A stretch of DNA of 64,000 bases from the NCBI RefSeq assembly GCF_018812025.1, contig NC_063051.1, positions 978,001 through 1,042,000 on the forward strand, written 5' to 3'. The DNA comes from Megalobrama amblycephala (taxonomy: Eukaryota; Chordata; Actinopteri; Cypriniformes; Xenocyprididae). The notes below the pieces were generated by a model. That model did no database searches and was not told where the DNA came from. It saw nothing but the letters and a program-made list of their open reading frames with translations. Shown one piece after another: positions 11,445 to 23,794 of this stretch. Position 1 is the first letter of the stretch. Every line of letters starts with the position of its first letter. The position numbers and the translations under genes were made by a program.

Positions 11445-12702
11445 TCTATGTATCTGTATCCTCCCCTCAGGCATAGGCGACTGTTAGGAAATTAATAGAG
11501 GCTGTTCTCAATAGCTTTGTGTTTCTGTTTGTTTGTGCCCTCTGTAAGCTGGGTGTAGGTAGGAGGGGCTCTGAGAAAGATGGCGTTTCGCATGGCCACA
11601 GGCGCTGAAGCATTGTTAACCAAACAATACAGCAGGTCCTGCATGGCATTAGCACGTCTCTGTTTAAGAGCTGCCAAACAACAGTTGCCTTCCCAACAGC
11701 AGCGCAGGCCTGCAACTGAAACTTGTGGGTAAACCTTGATTTAAGAGCTCACAATCCGTTCGCAGGAATTCTGTTATACAATACGTCGGAAAATAGGAGT
11801 GAAAGCAGGAAACATGTAATGCTACTCCATTTTAATATTGGATAAATGTTATAATAAATGATTAAGTGGGTGCGTTGATCATTTTTATCACATTTAAATA
11901 TTTTTTTAAATATTGTATTAAATTTTTATATTTTAATATCTTTGAGTTTTTAATATTTTTTATTGTAATAATTTCACAGTTACTCTATAAAATTAATGTT
12001 TGTAAATTAAATATTTGTTTAATGGCATCTTTTTATGAATGAAGGCCAGTATCTGGTACTGATGTCTCTATGAAATAGATTTAAAAAATAAAAAAATTAA
12101 AATTATAAAAAAATTAAAAAACATTAATTATAGACATTCAACATTACAGTATAACTAAATGCTATCAATTTCAACATGTATTATAGGATTTAAAAATAAA
12201 AAACTTTCAATTTAAGTGAACTTTAAACAATGTTCGCATAGACCCATGATAATAAATGTCATATTTACCTGTTTAACAGGTACGAAATGTACAGAAATTG
12301 AATAAAGGTATCAAACACTTTCCAGTCTTCACTGCATAAATTACAAATGAAATACAGATTAATTCTTATTAAAGCTACAATTTTCTCTGTTATCTTTGTT
12401 ATTTGATTAATATTAATGACAGACATCACAGCGACTCTATTATTAGGCTGCTGTCACTTTAAGAGCTGCCGCAGCTTATCATGCAGAACATATTTGTGTC
12501 AGGGTTCTCATTATCGTACAGGCATCTCATTATCGTACAACCCTTTAAGTTCATTTAAGATGTTATTTAACTAATTTAAGACTGCTCTTTTGAGGATATT
12601 CGACAAAACGGACATTTTGGCATAATTCTGTGCATTATTGTTTGTTTAAGCGCAAAACAGAACTGGCGCGTGTCTTTCTGTGCGCACGAGTCGTGTGTGT
12701 GT
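11442..12702. other. non-coding stretch, very AT-rich at 11880-12200
   Basis: No gene supported. A short piece at 12485-12505 (AACATATTTGTGTCAGGG) resembles the right end of the GGGAACATTC family. A short direct repeat CTCATTATCGTACA occurs at 12508 and 12527. Confidence 0.35.
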
Positions 12703-12803
12703 CACAGTATGGAAGGCCAAAATTTTCAAAAACGTGAATTTTAACATTTTAACAACACGTTAAAATGAATGTGTTTTTGAACCTTTTGGCCTTCCACACT
12801 GTG
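12703..12803. repeat. 101-bp hairpin
   Basis: The left arm CACAGTATGGAAGGCCAAAA and the right arm ending TTTTGGCCTTCCACACTGTG pair over about 43 bp with a few mismatches. The loop is about 13 nt. It could be a tiny MITE or a transcribed hairpin. Confidence 0.8.
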
Positions 12804-12934
12804 AACTTTACTTGTGGCACTTGAATGGTTTAAAAGCCTTTGCATGAATAAGAGCGTGATCATATAATGTAACACTAGCCAAATTATGATGGAAAAAAAC
12901 GGATGATACGTCGACGCGCTAATTTATATATACT

Positions 12935-13200
12935 CAGAGGTTGATCTTGTATCTCAAGAAGATTTAATTTGAGTTCTTAGTTCATCAGTTTGATTTTTGA
13001 TGATCAGCTCTGAAATATTTCTTATAAAACTCATGAAAGAATCAATAATAGACACAATTGAGTCTAATCTCTGACTTTTGATTTCAGAGTATCTTGGAAA
13101 ATCTGAGCACAGATTGAGACATCATAGAAAATTCTTCTGAAACTGAGAATCAGTTGAGATATCTAAAGAGATCTCTTTATTCTTTCATACAGACTCTCAT
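12935..13200. repeat. dispersed repeat rich in AGATCTC/CTCAGA words
   Basis: The words ATCTCTGACTTTTGATT and CTTGG-AAATCTGAG are shared with 37080-37170, and in reverse complement with about 20281-20430. That makes a dispersed family of low copy number here. Ends could not be defined. Confidence 0.45.
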
Positions 13201-13811
13201 ATTCTCAGAATTGAATGGATCAGTTCTAATGCGCATTAGGAAGCCTTTCAGTGGAGAGACTTGAAAAGGTAAAGAAACACTATCCCAACTGAATAGAAGA
13301 AATGGTGGAGAACGAACTTTGGACTCAAACTGAGTTTCAGTGTGGCTAAATTTTTCACTCAGATGTCAAAATCCTTTCAGCCTCCATCAATACCAAAATG
13401 ACAAACGTGATCTCTGGCACACCGTCCTTATGGCGTATCAATAACCTGACTGCACTAATAGAAAGACCTGGACACTTAAAACCTTTTAACTAGTCCTGTA
13501 ATTAACTTAGCCTGATCACAGTGGCATGAATTATTGATATGTTATTGGATTCCTATCAGCTTTGAGGAATGATTAATAATAGATTACCCATCTGGTGGAT
13601 GGAAACGGATGTAAACCTGGACTCCCATTTGTTAACAACCTCTCAATCCTTCAACAATCAAATATCAAATCTTAAAAGAGGGAGAAGGAAAAAATCCTTT
13701 GATTTCAATATCAATAGCTGTGACATTTTGGTGCTAATTCATGTGTCTCCATAGCTCTTATATATAAAATAAGTATAATTTGGTAGAAACTCAAAAGTTT
13801 ATACTTTTGGA

Positions 13812-13887
13812 TCAGCCATGTGTGTTTGTGGAGAACTGAACCCATGACACTGATGTTGCTAATAACGTGCTCTACCAGTTGAGCTGT
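13812..13887 (-). mobile_element. decayed tRNA-derived SINE head
   Basis: On the minus strand the sequence reads AGCTCAACTGGTAGAGCA (A-box region of a tRNA) and, about 25 bases on, CATGGGTTCAGTTC (B-box region). This is the pol III promoter layout of cyprinid tRNA-derived SINEs. The downstream tail is diverged. There is no intact cloverleaf acceptor stem, so this is not a tRNA gene. Confidence 0.6.
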
Positions 13888-14375
13888 GGTGAGTAAATGT
13901 GAAATGTTTAAGTCTGGCTATGAATGTTAACATTACCCTCTTTCTTTGTAAATGAAAATGAGATGTTTGGCTGCTCTTAGATGAAACCTTCCACTGCATG
14001 AGTCTTGATGGCATTTATGAAACCTGCGGTGAACCAAAGAACAAAGGACAAATCTTAAAATAAGATAAGTTGACTTTAAAGAAATCATAAATTGCGTTGG
14101 AGTCGTGTTGGTCATGGCAGTCTTGTTCTAATTACATGTGGTTTGACAGGCGTTCCAGGATCTTCCCCTCACAGACACACACACACACACACAGCACATA
14201 AACTCACACAGCGTGACCGCAGCTCCACTGGAGACACATGCCCTGTTAAAGCTCAAAGAACAAACACTGTTTGAACATGGAGGTCAGAAACTACATGGGT
14301 TAATTTGTGATAATGAATGTCTGACTGCACATTATGTACATATTTCAATTGTTTTACACAATAGTTGCATTTGCC

Positions 14376-14459
14376 ATATCGTTAGCCTCATAGCATAATT
14401 GCCTAAGTATCATTTGAAAATGAATGACTTAGGCAATTATGCTATGAGGCTAACGATAT
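14376..14459. repeat. perfect 33-bp inverted repeat forming a hairpin
   Basis: Positions 14376-14408 (starting ATATCGTTAGCCTCATAGCA) are an exact reverse complement of 14427-14459. The 18-nt spacer contains a further CATT/AATG pairing. The complete absence of mismatches implies a very recent origin or maintenance by selection or conversion. It has the size of a microRNA precursor, though perfect stems are more typical of recent MITEs. Confidence 0.9.
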
Positions 14460-14899
14460 ATATGTTTATGCATGTTAGAATATGGTGTTGCGATCTGACC
14501 ACTCATTGCTTCCGGAAGCATTTCCCCATTCATTTTGTCCACAGGACTTACAAATAATTCTGCAATAAAAAGTTTGAAGCTTTGAACCAAACCAACCAGC
14601 TGAATTTGCAAAACCAGACAACTTTAAATTGAGTATATGAAAAAAGACATACATACAATAACTTCTTTAAAGCTATTCTTCACATCACGCATTTTAAATG
14701 TTCACAATGTGCTGTTTTAAAGCAGCTTTTTCAAAAGTGCTGTAAAAATATAAGAACATTAAGGTGTATTGCAAAACATAAATATAGTAGTTTGAGAGTG
14801 TGAGACTCAATTATGTCATGTGCAATGCTTCATGGGAGTTTCTTTATAAGACAACTGCTATTCTGAAGTTGGTAAATTTAAGCTGACTTGTATATATCA

Positions 14900-15545
14900 T
14901 CACGGTCTGGCTTGAAACATTTATATTTTATTGCTAAATATCAGTTCTTTGTGGAGGAAATGAATGTGAATTTGACTTCAGGAACCCTGTTGTGCTCTAA
15001 ATGCAGACAGAAGTATTTATCATTCAGACGGCAGGTGAAAGTGATGAGAAAGAAAGTACCTGATGCAGGTTCTCATGGTGTCGAGGCATTGATGAGCCTC
15101 GGTGGGCGGAGTTTTCACATAGGTTTGAGTGACAAGGGAAGGCCGGAGAGAGAGACAGAGTTTGGGAAATCTTCACCCTAGAGCCAGTTGGCGAACAGGA
15201 GAGGAAATGCACAGAATGTTTTTTTTCTTTTTTTTCTCACACCTTCGTATTCTCTCGTCACCCGGGGCGTTGAGAAGCGCCGAACACCCCCGCTCACCTG
15301 CCCTGCCCTCCCTTGTGTGTGAGAACAAAAATAGTCTAAGGTCTCTGTCTTTCCTCCCTTCCTTCAGTTTCTTTCACGCTCGCGCCAAAACCACCTGAGG
15401 CGTGCTTCTTTATAAGACGCTGTCAGAAATGAACTTACTCCCCGGCCTCCCTCCTACCTGCTTTTGAGATCATTATTAATGCTTTAAGCAAATGACCTCT
15501 GGATGGCCTTTCACCCCAGCTGACCCACAGTTCTGACATATTCAC
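14900..15545. promoter_or_regulatory. unique GC-richer island, conserved non-coding candidate
   Basis: It shares no words with repeats elsewhere in the window, has higher GC than its surroundings and breaks into all-frame stops. Ordered words such as TTTGAGTGACAAGGG and the region around 15460-15535 (ATTATTAATGCTTTAAGC, then AATGACCTCTGGATGG) look like enhancer-type sequence. Conservation could not be tested. ORFs of 89-97 codons here overlap on both strands and show no domain. Confidence 0.25.
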
Positions 15546-15645
15546 TAGTATGGACAACATTAGACCTGTTCCAAAACCTGCCTTACACAAAGGCGCATTG
15601 CATATTTTTGTTACATTACCTATTTGATTTTATTATTTGTATATT

Positions 15646-15652
<7 letters not shown>

Positions 15653-15689
<37 letters not shown>
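15653..15689. repeat. (TA)n microsatellite
   Basis: About 18 uninterrupted TA dinucleotides. Confidence 0.95.
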
Positions 15690-15693
<4 letters not shown>

Positions 15694-15864
15694 GTTAATA
15701 ATAGACTTAATAGTTTTAGTTGACAATAACAACACTGCTATGCTAGCATCTACTGGAATAAATTAAGAGTTGCATATATAAACAGACTCTTTATTTTAAA
15801 ATAAAGTAAATAAAAAAAATAAATAAAAAAAAAGTAATTCAGGGGACCTGTTACCACAACATAA

Positions 15865-16553
15865 AGGATTAGTCCACTTTTAAATACACTTTTCCTGATA
15901 AATTTACTCACCCCCATGTCATCCAAGATGTTCATGTCTTTGTTTCGTCAGTCGAAAAGAAATGAAGGTTTTTGAGGAAAACATTCCAGGATTTTTCTCC
16001 TTACAGTGGATTTCAATGGCTACCAACAGATTGAAGGTCAAAATTACAGTTTCAGTGCAGCTTCAAGGGCTTTAAACGATACCAGATGAGTAATAAGGGT
16101 CTTATCTAGCGAATCGATCGGTCATTTTTGAAAAATTTTTTTGAACGTTTATGCTTTATAAACAAAATATCGCCTTGAACATACTTTCCGCTTCCGCATT
16201 CTTCATAACGCTTACGCTGAATGTTCTACGCCTTCCCTATTCAAGTTACGGAACGAACGTTTTTTTTTCCGTTTTTTTCCGTAACTTGAATAGGGAAGGC
16301 GTAGAACATTCAGCATAAGTGTTATGAAGAATGCGGAAGCGGAAAGTACGTTCAAGGCGATATTTTGTTATTCACGATAATTTTGACCTTCAACCTGTTG
16401 GTAGCCATTGAAATCCACTGTAAGGAGAATAATCCTGGAATGTTTTCCTCAAAAACCTTCATTTCTTTTCGACTGACGAAAGAAAAACATCTTGGATGAC
16501 ATGGGGGTGAGTAAATTTATCAGGAAAAGTGTATTTAAAAGTGGACTAATCCT
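15865..16553. mobile_element. foldback element with AGGATTAGTCCAC termini
   Basis: Ends AGGATTAGTCCACTTTTAAA and its inverse are nearly identical over about 180 bp. Flanks are ATAA on the left and TTAA on the right, consistent with a TTAA duplication with one mutation. The interior folds again: 16163-16366 is a second, almost perfect palindrome around a T-rich loop. In total nearly the whole 689 bp is self-complementary. No ORF of note. Confidence 0.85.
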
Positions 16554-16718
16554 TTAAATAAATGCATGGTTGCAAGTTAAAAATTCTAATTTAATTGTTT
16601 TAATTAAACCTTTTAAGTTGCAAACATTATTTTGTTGAGTTCTGTTGACATAATAATGTTGATCATTACATAAATATTGTTTGTAATTTAAACTCAAACT
16701 TCTGCGTCAATTGGCCTA

Positions 16719-16738
16719 TTTTTTTTTTTTTTTTTTTT
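16719..16738. repeat. poly-T tract
   Basis: An uninterrupted run of 20 T. Confidence 0.95.
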
Positions 16739-16739
16739 A

Positions 16740-18417
16740 AGTTGTAGTAACGTAATGAAATTAACTTGATTACTTCGGAAATTAGGTAGTGGATTTCTAG
16801 TTCCCAGCATGCTTTGCATAGGACTGAATAAGGAGAATAAATGTTGAAATTAAGTGTTCTATGTGTATTTTAGTGACAGAAAAGACCTGTTATGTTTGAC
16901 ATTTAGAAGAGTTTCTTTAATGTTGAAGTTGGTGTTGAAGAGTAGAAACATGAAGGTAAACACTACATTGACTCCATAAGCAATGTCTGCACTAATGACA
17001 GTGACAAATAATATCTTACTTGTTCATTAAATATACATAAGTTGTGTTAACATGAGCTATGATAGCTATTGATTTGAACTGAAATAGACAAGATTAACCT
17101 GATTGGTTCCAGAGCTACAACTCTGGTAGTTGGAGCAACTTAATTTTTTTGAGGAATCAATAACTTAAAAAATTGTGTTTATGCTACAAATTATTCAGTT
17201 CCTCTAACTTAATGTAGCTTGTTGGTGGAGCGTAAATTCACTCAAAGTTATCATAAACTGCTGCATTAACTTTTTTTTTGTTGAGTCAACAGATTTTTTA
17301 GAATATACACAAAAAGAAACAAGTCGTTTTGGGTGTTCATCCAAACACTGCCTGCGTCCGAAAACTGGAAAATTTGCTATTTGCTATTTTGGGTAGATCT
17401 GTTACGCTGCCTCAGAAGTCTGTCCGAAATCAGTTCAGAGAGGTGCCTTCATGCACAAACGCTGCCTTACAAGTCATTGCCTGACAGGGCAGGGAGGCAA
17501 CAAGTCACCATCTTCAGTTGTAAAAACACAGGAAGTAACTCTGGCAAATAAGTCACATGATCCACACACATGTACAGTAGATGTCACATGACTACCAAGT
17601 TGTCAACATTGATGAGTTGCATACTTAGGATGCACCCTTAGAAGGTCAGCAGCTGCCTATGGTAGTAAAAATAATTCTCTTAACTAGAATCAATCTTGTT
17701 ATATTTCAGTTTTGCTTTTCAAGTAAACATATCTTGTTTCAGGGATGTTTGTGGTGGAAAACAAGACAAAAATACTGATTAAGTTGACGTTACCACAGCA
17801 GACGCTCGACTATCAGTGCGTTTTCATTTTGATGAGCTCACAAAGGGAGTGTCCTTCCCTTCTGGCTGCACATGACACAGTGAATTTAATTTCCTCAATA
17901 AAGGCACTGTATTTTCATATTTTGCTCCAGACATAACAATAAGTCGTTACTGTATGAATTCAATCAAGTCCAAACCATCAAAACAACTTTTAATTGTTTG
18001 CCAGACGAAGCGGCTGGTGGACGCAGTCTGAACGACCTCTCGACCGCAACTCACAGTTATTAAAGCTAAAAGAGATTTGCTTGGTTTTCCAGAGTGTTTG
18101 TAGGGTTTGATGGACTCGGCAAAGAAAGCAAGCAGTGTTTTTTTTTCCTCCTCCAAAATGAACATTGAGCAGCAAGCAAAAACGTCAGACAGTGCAGTGA
18201 TGATGTGGATTTAAAGAGAGAATGAAAGACAGAAAAACAGAAGGTTTAAGGGTGGAGTGTTATGATCTCAGTGGAGATGTTTATTCACCTACAACCCCTG
18301 TGCAGAGATGGAGAAAGACCTGAATCCTGGGTGGTTATTGAACAAAACGCTGGTTTTTGACTTTATTCTTGTTGTTTACGTTCTTTTGGACTCATGCATA
18401 TATAATTTAACAGCTCT
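16740..18417. other. non-coding stretch with one transposon-like fragment
   Basis: Around 17348-17640 the sequence starts CTGCCTGCGTCCGAAAAC, reminiscent of cyprinid DNA-transposon ends of the TGCGTCC type, but no partner end was found. The rest shows nothing recognisable. Confidence 0.3.
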
Positions 18418-19905
18418 CTCGGCTAACAGGGAACATTCTTAGAAATTTCCTAACGTTTTTCCATGTTAATAGAATGTTCGTTCAGAGTTATGGTCTGTAG
18501 TGTACAATGCTCTCAAAATGTTATTTATACATCATTCATGGAACATTTTTATCTGACACATTTTAGTTGGACGCTTATGTAACATTTTTAAATGTTACAA
18601 CTGTTTCAGAATGTTCAGAGAACATTCAAAAGTAACATTGCCATAAAATGGAATGTTGCCTTTATATATGCACTCGACACGTTTTTGAAACATTTAAAGG
18701 GGTCATGAATTGAGAAATCAACTTTTCCTTGAGCTTTTGATAAGTTTCAGAACTAAAAACTTCCTTGATAGTCCAATAAAAGCTTTTATTGAAACCAGGC
18801 CCGGTGAACGAGTTGTCCTGCAGTGTGCCTATAGGTGAAACGCTGCCTCCGCAGAAGGACAGGACTAAAAATAACATTATACCTTTCAAAGGATCCTAAT
18901 GCTAGGAATATGGTTATTTATTTTCAACAATGTCAAAGTCTCAGTTGAGCTTTATTTATTTGTATTCGGTACATTTCACAGTGAATTCTTCAGTAAATCA
19001 ACTGGATTTCGACACAGGCTTTGCAAACAGACTTACGATATGGACTCGACAGTAATGCAACATCATGTCAGTAACTGTGTTCATTCTAATGTCTGATCTG
19101 ATATGTAATGATTCATGTACAGTCACATGTTCTTTGTCTGTGTGTCAGTAAATCAAACCAGTGACTAAACGCTCAACTTCATGTTGTTTCTCTTAGTAGG
19201 ATAAAAAATAGTATGTTATTTAAACGGTGATTAAATTATATATAGAAAGTGATCAAAGAACGCTCCCTTTACAATCGCTGGAGCTGTCAATCAAACAGCG
19301 TGAGTTTATCAGTGACTGAGTTCTGGACTCACGCCAAAACTCCCGTTTTATTCAACGAATCTCTTAGTTGCAATGTGTTTGCACTGTTAGATATGATGAA
19401 AACATTCATTAGTGTGCAGAAATTGAGTTGCAATGATGAGATCGCTGCTTTCATGCGCACAACAACGTCTGTGATCGGCTTCAATGTTCATCACTGCAAC
19501 CTTTCATGCCATGATCTAAATATAATGTCATAGATCTAAATGCAATGAACACTTTTTACGATTAGTTAACCTTGAGAGCTGTAATAGTAAAAATATGCTA
19601 AAAGTTTTCGAGAGAGTAATACTTAACTATTTCAAATGGAAAGATGTTAGCCAATCACACGCCCCTTAAAACAGAGCGTTAATGCCTTTTAGGAAAAATG
19701 CCTTTTATTTCTAAATTATGACCATTTTTGATCTAAAAAGCATACTAACATTATAAATGCACACCAGGAAACATCATAAAACAATAAAACAAGTTCATGA
19801 CCTCTTTAAAACTTTTTAAACATTCAGAGAACATTCAGAAAGTATGTTTTTTATAAATTAAAGGGATGTTACCAAGGCTTTCTTAGAACCTAATTTGTTA
19901 GCTGG
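18418..19905. mobile_element. GGGAACATTCTTAGAA-family element split by an insertion
   Basis: The left part (18418-18697) begins CTAACAGGGAACATTCTTAG. The right part (19806-19905) ends CTAATTTGTTAGCTGGG. Between them lies the TTAA-bounded element 18698-19805. Rejoined, the two parts match the overall layout of 10915-11348. Confidence 0.6.
18698..19805. mobile_element. Kolobok-like element with AGGGGTCATGAA termini
   Basis: It is bounded by TTAA on both sides (18694-18697 and 19806-19809). Ends are AGGGGTCATGAATTGAG and TTCATGACCTCT, inverted with one mismatch near the tip. At 1108 bp it holds only short ORFs without transposase features. It sits inside another element, so it arrived later. 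Confidence 0.75.
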
Positions 19906-20269
19906 GCTTTTTATGGAATACTTCAATATTTCACTCTTCACATTTCATGTCTATTTGCCCTCAAAACGCATCTTTTTTTGGTTGTGGCTGATGTTAACTA
20001 GTTCTGCTATTCTCGTTCTCGGGTGACTATTATTATGTCCAGAAGAAAACTTGGGGGAATTTCCCCATTGTTGTGCTGTCATACACAGAATACAAGCTGT
20101 ATCCAAACACACAAAAGATGTTTTACGACACGAGTGACTGGGAAAATACCCACGGGAAAGAACAATCACGAATAGGATTTTTAAATCTGGATCGAATGAG
20201 ATCTTTAATATGGCAGCTGTCTCATCTATAGCAATAAGATTAAAAGGAGAACAAATGGAGACTTGCTTT

Positions 20270-20650
20270 TCAGATGTTCCAAGACATCAGTAATCTCACG
20301 CGTGTCTTTTCAGAGATTCAGAAGAGATCTCAAACCGTGCTCAGATTGGCAATATCTACAATCAAAGATGGATATCTCAATATGATCTGAGCAGCTCTCC
20401 ACATTTATTTAATCTTACTGTATGTCAACTATTGATTCATTTGGGTCTGTCATGTTTAGAAGAAACACCTGAGACAATGTTAATATTTAAATGAAACATA
20501 ATTGAGCTATTAAAAAGCATTAAGTGCATTTTCTCCTCCAGATCTCCTATCTCATCTGAGAAACAGGAGAGATATCATAATCTCACTCATATCTCGCTTT
20601 TCATCCTCAATAATTTGTCATGAGAAATATCAGAGCTTGCATTTTCGTGA
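20270..20650. repeat. dispersed AGATCTC-rich repeat, inverted relative to 12935-13200
   Basis: It shares words such as AGAGATCTC and TCAGAT-related strings with the copies near 13.0 and 37.1 kb when reverse-complemented. Boundaries are unclear. Confidence 0.35.
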
Positions 20651-20922
20651 AGAGCTCAGTATGAATCAGGTTTGTTATACTCTGTTACAGTGTTCTTGTC
20701 AATCACAGCACTTGTAAGTCACCCGAAACGTTCATTTCTACATGTTACTGTCAAAACTACTTATTGTCAAACAAGACCAACAGCAAAATCAGAATTCTTA
20801 TCTGTCTTGTTTTTCAGTAACAATATTTAAACATCCTTAAAACAAGATCAGTTTACTTCAGATGTAAAACCGCATGAATTATATAGAACATTCAGAGACT
20901 GTTCACTGAGAATACAATTTAA

Positions 20923-21135
20923 AGGGCCAGTTCACTCAAAAATAACAATTCTAGCATCATTTCTTCACCCTCATTGTTCTAAACTTGTGTGACTTTCTTT
21001 CTTCAGTGGAAAATCAGTGAGCTCCATTGTTCTTTCAGTGTATAGGCAAAAACACTTGAAAAACCCAAAAGAGAGAAATTTTTTTATTTTTATCTATCCC
21101 TTCATGTTCATTTTTTTTTTTTTTTTTTTTCCCGC
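20923..21135. repeat. solo terminus of a TTAGTTCACCC-type element plus poly-T
   Basis: TTTAAAGGGCCAGTTCACTC followed by a TCTTCACCCTCA stretch is the left arm of the same family as 22764-23317. No right arm follows. A run of 21 T lies near 21111-21131. Confidence 0.5.
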
Positions 21136-21323
21136 TGGTGGATATTTGACTTAAGATAAATGTAATTTAGGTGTAAGTTTGTGCTTCACTAACAAAAAAT
21201 ACCACAGTGATACCATGATTTTTGGAGGTACCATGGTAATTCCAAATAATTTTTTAGACATGGTAATACCATATATTTTTTGAAGTACATTTGAGTGTCA
21301 TGTGGTATAATGAATATGGTATG

Positions 21324-21330
<7 letters not shown>

Positions 21331-21386
<56 letters not shown>
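21331..21386. repeat. (CA)n microsatellite
   Basis: About 28 CA dinucleotides, about 80 bases from a long (TA)n tract. Confidence 0.95.
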
Positions 21387-21389
<3 letters not shown>

Positions 21390-21459
21390 AAGTAGTATAA
21401 CTAGTAGTATTAGTATAGTAGTAAAATAGCATTAAAATAAGTTTCTAAGTATAAAAATG

Positions 21460-21462
<3 letters not shown>

Positions 21463-21513
<51 letters not shown>
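21463..21513. repeat. (TA)n microsatellite
   Basis: About 25 uninterrupted TA dinucleotides, followed by TACATATACATATAT. Confidence 0.95.
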
Positions 21514-21528
<15 letters not shown>

Positions 21529-21849
21529 ATCATATTTTTATACTTATAACCTATTTTAATACTATTTTATTGTTATTGTAGTAGGCTTATTGTATTAATA
21601 TGTCTTTTTTCTTTTCATTTCTTGTTTTGTATATAATGCTTTGGCAGAATTGTATGTAAACACAATCATGTAAATAAAATAAATAAATAAATAAAACTGG
21701 TAATCAATATCATCATTTATATCAAAGTATTATCATGTGTGGTACCATGAACCTAATCCTATTTTGTAAATTTACCTGAAAATAAGTGCTTATATCAAAA
21801 ATAGTTTTGCTCTTCATTCAAACTGATCTTGTTTTAAGGATATTGATTT

Positions 21850-22530
21850 ATTATTACAGGAAAGACCACCTGTCACATCAAAGATCCAGCTGTAATTGTG
21901 GTTCTACTGATCCCACTCTACTTCCTGCTGAAAAAAATGAAAAACTAATGAACAGAAAAGTCAAACACAAGCGTGCTAAAAGGCATCACTTCCACAAACA
22001 CAAAAACGAAGACTGACGGGATGAGGAAGAGTCCAGAGGGGACGGTGAAGAAAAATATCAGAACGGTATTTGGCAAAGAAGCTCTTAAGTAAAGCAAACA
22101 CGGTCCGTCTGAGCAGAACCATCTGTGGAGAGCGAGCGCTGGCATCTGGGAGGAGAACACAACGCTGCTAATAGAAATAGCTAATAACCGGCAGGGTCTT
22201 CCATAAAGTCCTCCAGCCTTCTGAGATTCTGCCAGATGGCCCATGTCACCACCCTGACACGGGGGTTGATGGGATGAACGTATCCCGGTTCTGCCAAACG
22301 CACGGCTCGGGGTGAAGTTGCAATGTTGTTTTTGGCGCAGTGCCCACTGAAGTCAGCGGCTCGACGCTCCACAATCTGGGCACTGGATTCCCCGCATGAC
22401 ACGGAAAAGCTCCATCGCGGTGAGCGCCAGACCACGGCCGCTTTCTGGCTCTTGCTTCAGGGCTGAGATTTTCTCGTTTATCCTCGAAACCACCCGAAGA
22501 CTCTCCTCCTTCACTACTCACCTCTATCTA
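21850..22530. promoter_or_regulatory. unique GC-rich island, conserved non-coding candidate
   Basis: The segment 22000-22520 has clearly higher GC and CpG content than the flanks and shares nothing with repeats in the window. Overlapping minus-strand ORFs of 84-99 codons run through it in different frames, which argues for base composition rather than coding. It might be a regulatory element or an exon of a long non-coding RNA. Confidence 0.25.
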
Positions 22531-22763
22531 TTCTCGCTCTCATAAGTACGAACACGCAGGTGAAAATTCACTGCAGTTGAGTCTCATACCATGGTAATCC
22601 ATGACACCATGAGCTGTGGAATATTATAATGGCATCTAGAAGCTTTATACAGCTTTTCATAGCGGGTGCCATTGAAAACACTGCCTCGCTTTCAGACCTG
22701 TATGGTCCTGCTCTGAATAAAGTCTATTTTTCATTGTTAGTTCATGTTCACTATTGTACTTAA

Positions 22764-23317
22764 AGAGTTAGTTCACCCAAAAATTAAAATTATCCCATGA
22801 TTTCCTCACCCTCAAGCCATAGGTGTATAAGACTTTCTTCTTTCAGCCAAACACAGAGTTATATTAAAAAAATATAATATGATATTTCCAATCTTTATAA
22901 TAGGACTGATTGGAGGCTGAGATTTTGAAGCCCAAAAAAGTGCATCCATTGATCATAAAATGTACTCCATGCGGATCCAGGTGCATTTTTGTAAGACAAA
23001 TTTCCTAGCTTAATTAAAACTTTATAAAGTAAAACAACAAGCTTCCAGTGCAACAGCCATGCATTTGACAGGAAAGCGTTAATTTCCGTGACGTAGAGTA
23101 TGCAATGCCATGATATATGTTTTATGATCGAGGGTTGCTCTTTTTTAGGCTTTAAAATCTTATCCTCCATTCACTCCCATTATAAATCTGGGAAGAGCCA
23201 GGATTTGTTTTAATATAACTCTGATTGCGTTTGGCTGAAAGAAGAAAGTCATATGCACCTTATGGCTGAGGGGGAGTAAATTATGGGATAATTTTCATTT
23301 TGGGGTGAACTATCCAT
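22764..23317. mobile_element. Kolobok-like foldback with TTAGTTCACCC termini
   Basis: TTAA on both sides (22760-22763 and 23318-23321). Ends AGAGTTAGTTCACCC and GGGGTGAACTATCCAT. Long inverted arms include GGTGTATAAGACTTTCTTC paired with GAAGAAAGTCATATGCACC. The same family occurs at 47395-47678 and as the outer element of 49277-51980. Confidence 0.85.
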
Positions 23318-23449
23318 TTAATGTTAACAAACGGAACCTTATTGCAAAGACGTATGTTTTCTTATAATGATTAATTCTTAATAATTATATTAAATTGACA
23401 GAAATTAGCCTCAACTTTGAATTGTAAAAGACACTTTGTATTGATGTTT

Positions 23450-23765
23450 TTTAGGACATGTACTATGGATTTTCGGAGTACTATGATGTATGAATTTTAA
23501 TACTATGGCAAAGTACCATGGTATGACCATGTCTGATTTCTGATATCATTCTACCACCACAATGCTTTTTTTGTAACAACAAAGCACCAAAAAGTACCAT
23601 GGTACTACCATGTTTTTTGGACATTTACCGTGGCACTACCATGGTATTCCTGGAATTATAAATATGAAAACATGGAATTTTAATACTATGGTATATTTTC
23701 AAGTACCCTAGTGTTATCATCTGATACCATCAAAATACCATGGTATTATGAAGGTCCATGATTGT
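23450..23765. repeat. cluster of ACCATGGT palindromic words
   Basis: TACCATGGTA, ACTACCATG and similar words recur about ten times, with intervening runs such as CATGTTTTTGGACAT. Similar clusters lie at about 21205-21315, 28440-28540, 45385-45640 and 46340-46510. Confidence 0.6.
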
Positions 23766-23794
23766 GGTAATAGCATTGTACTTTTTGTTATGGT

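Noticed and set aside
13812..13887. A minus-strand tRNA gene
   Set aside because: A- and B-box-like parts are present, but acceptor stem pairing and the rest of the cloverleaf are missing; it fits a decayed SINE.
22181..22521. Overlapping minus-strand ORFs in a GC-rich island
   Set aside because: Several frames are open at once, with no recognisable protein features and no paired splice sites; kept only as a non-coding candidate.
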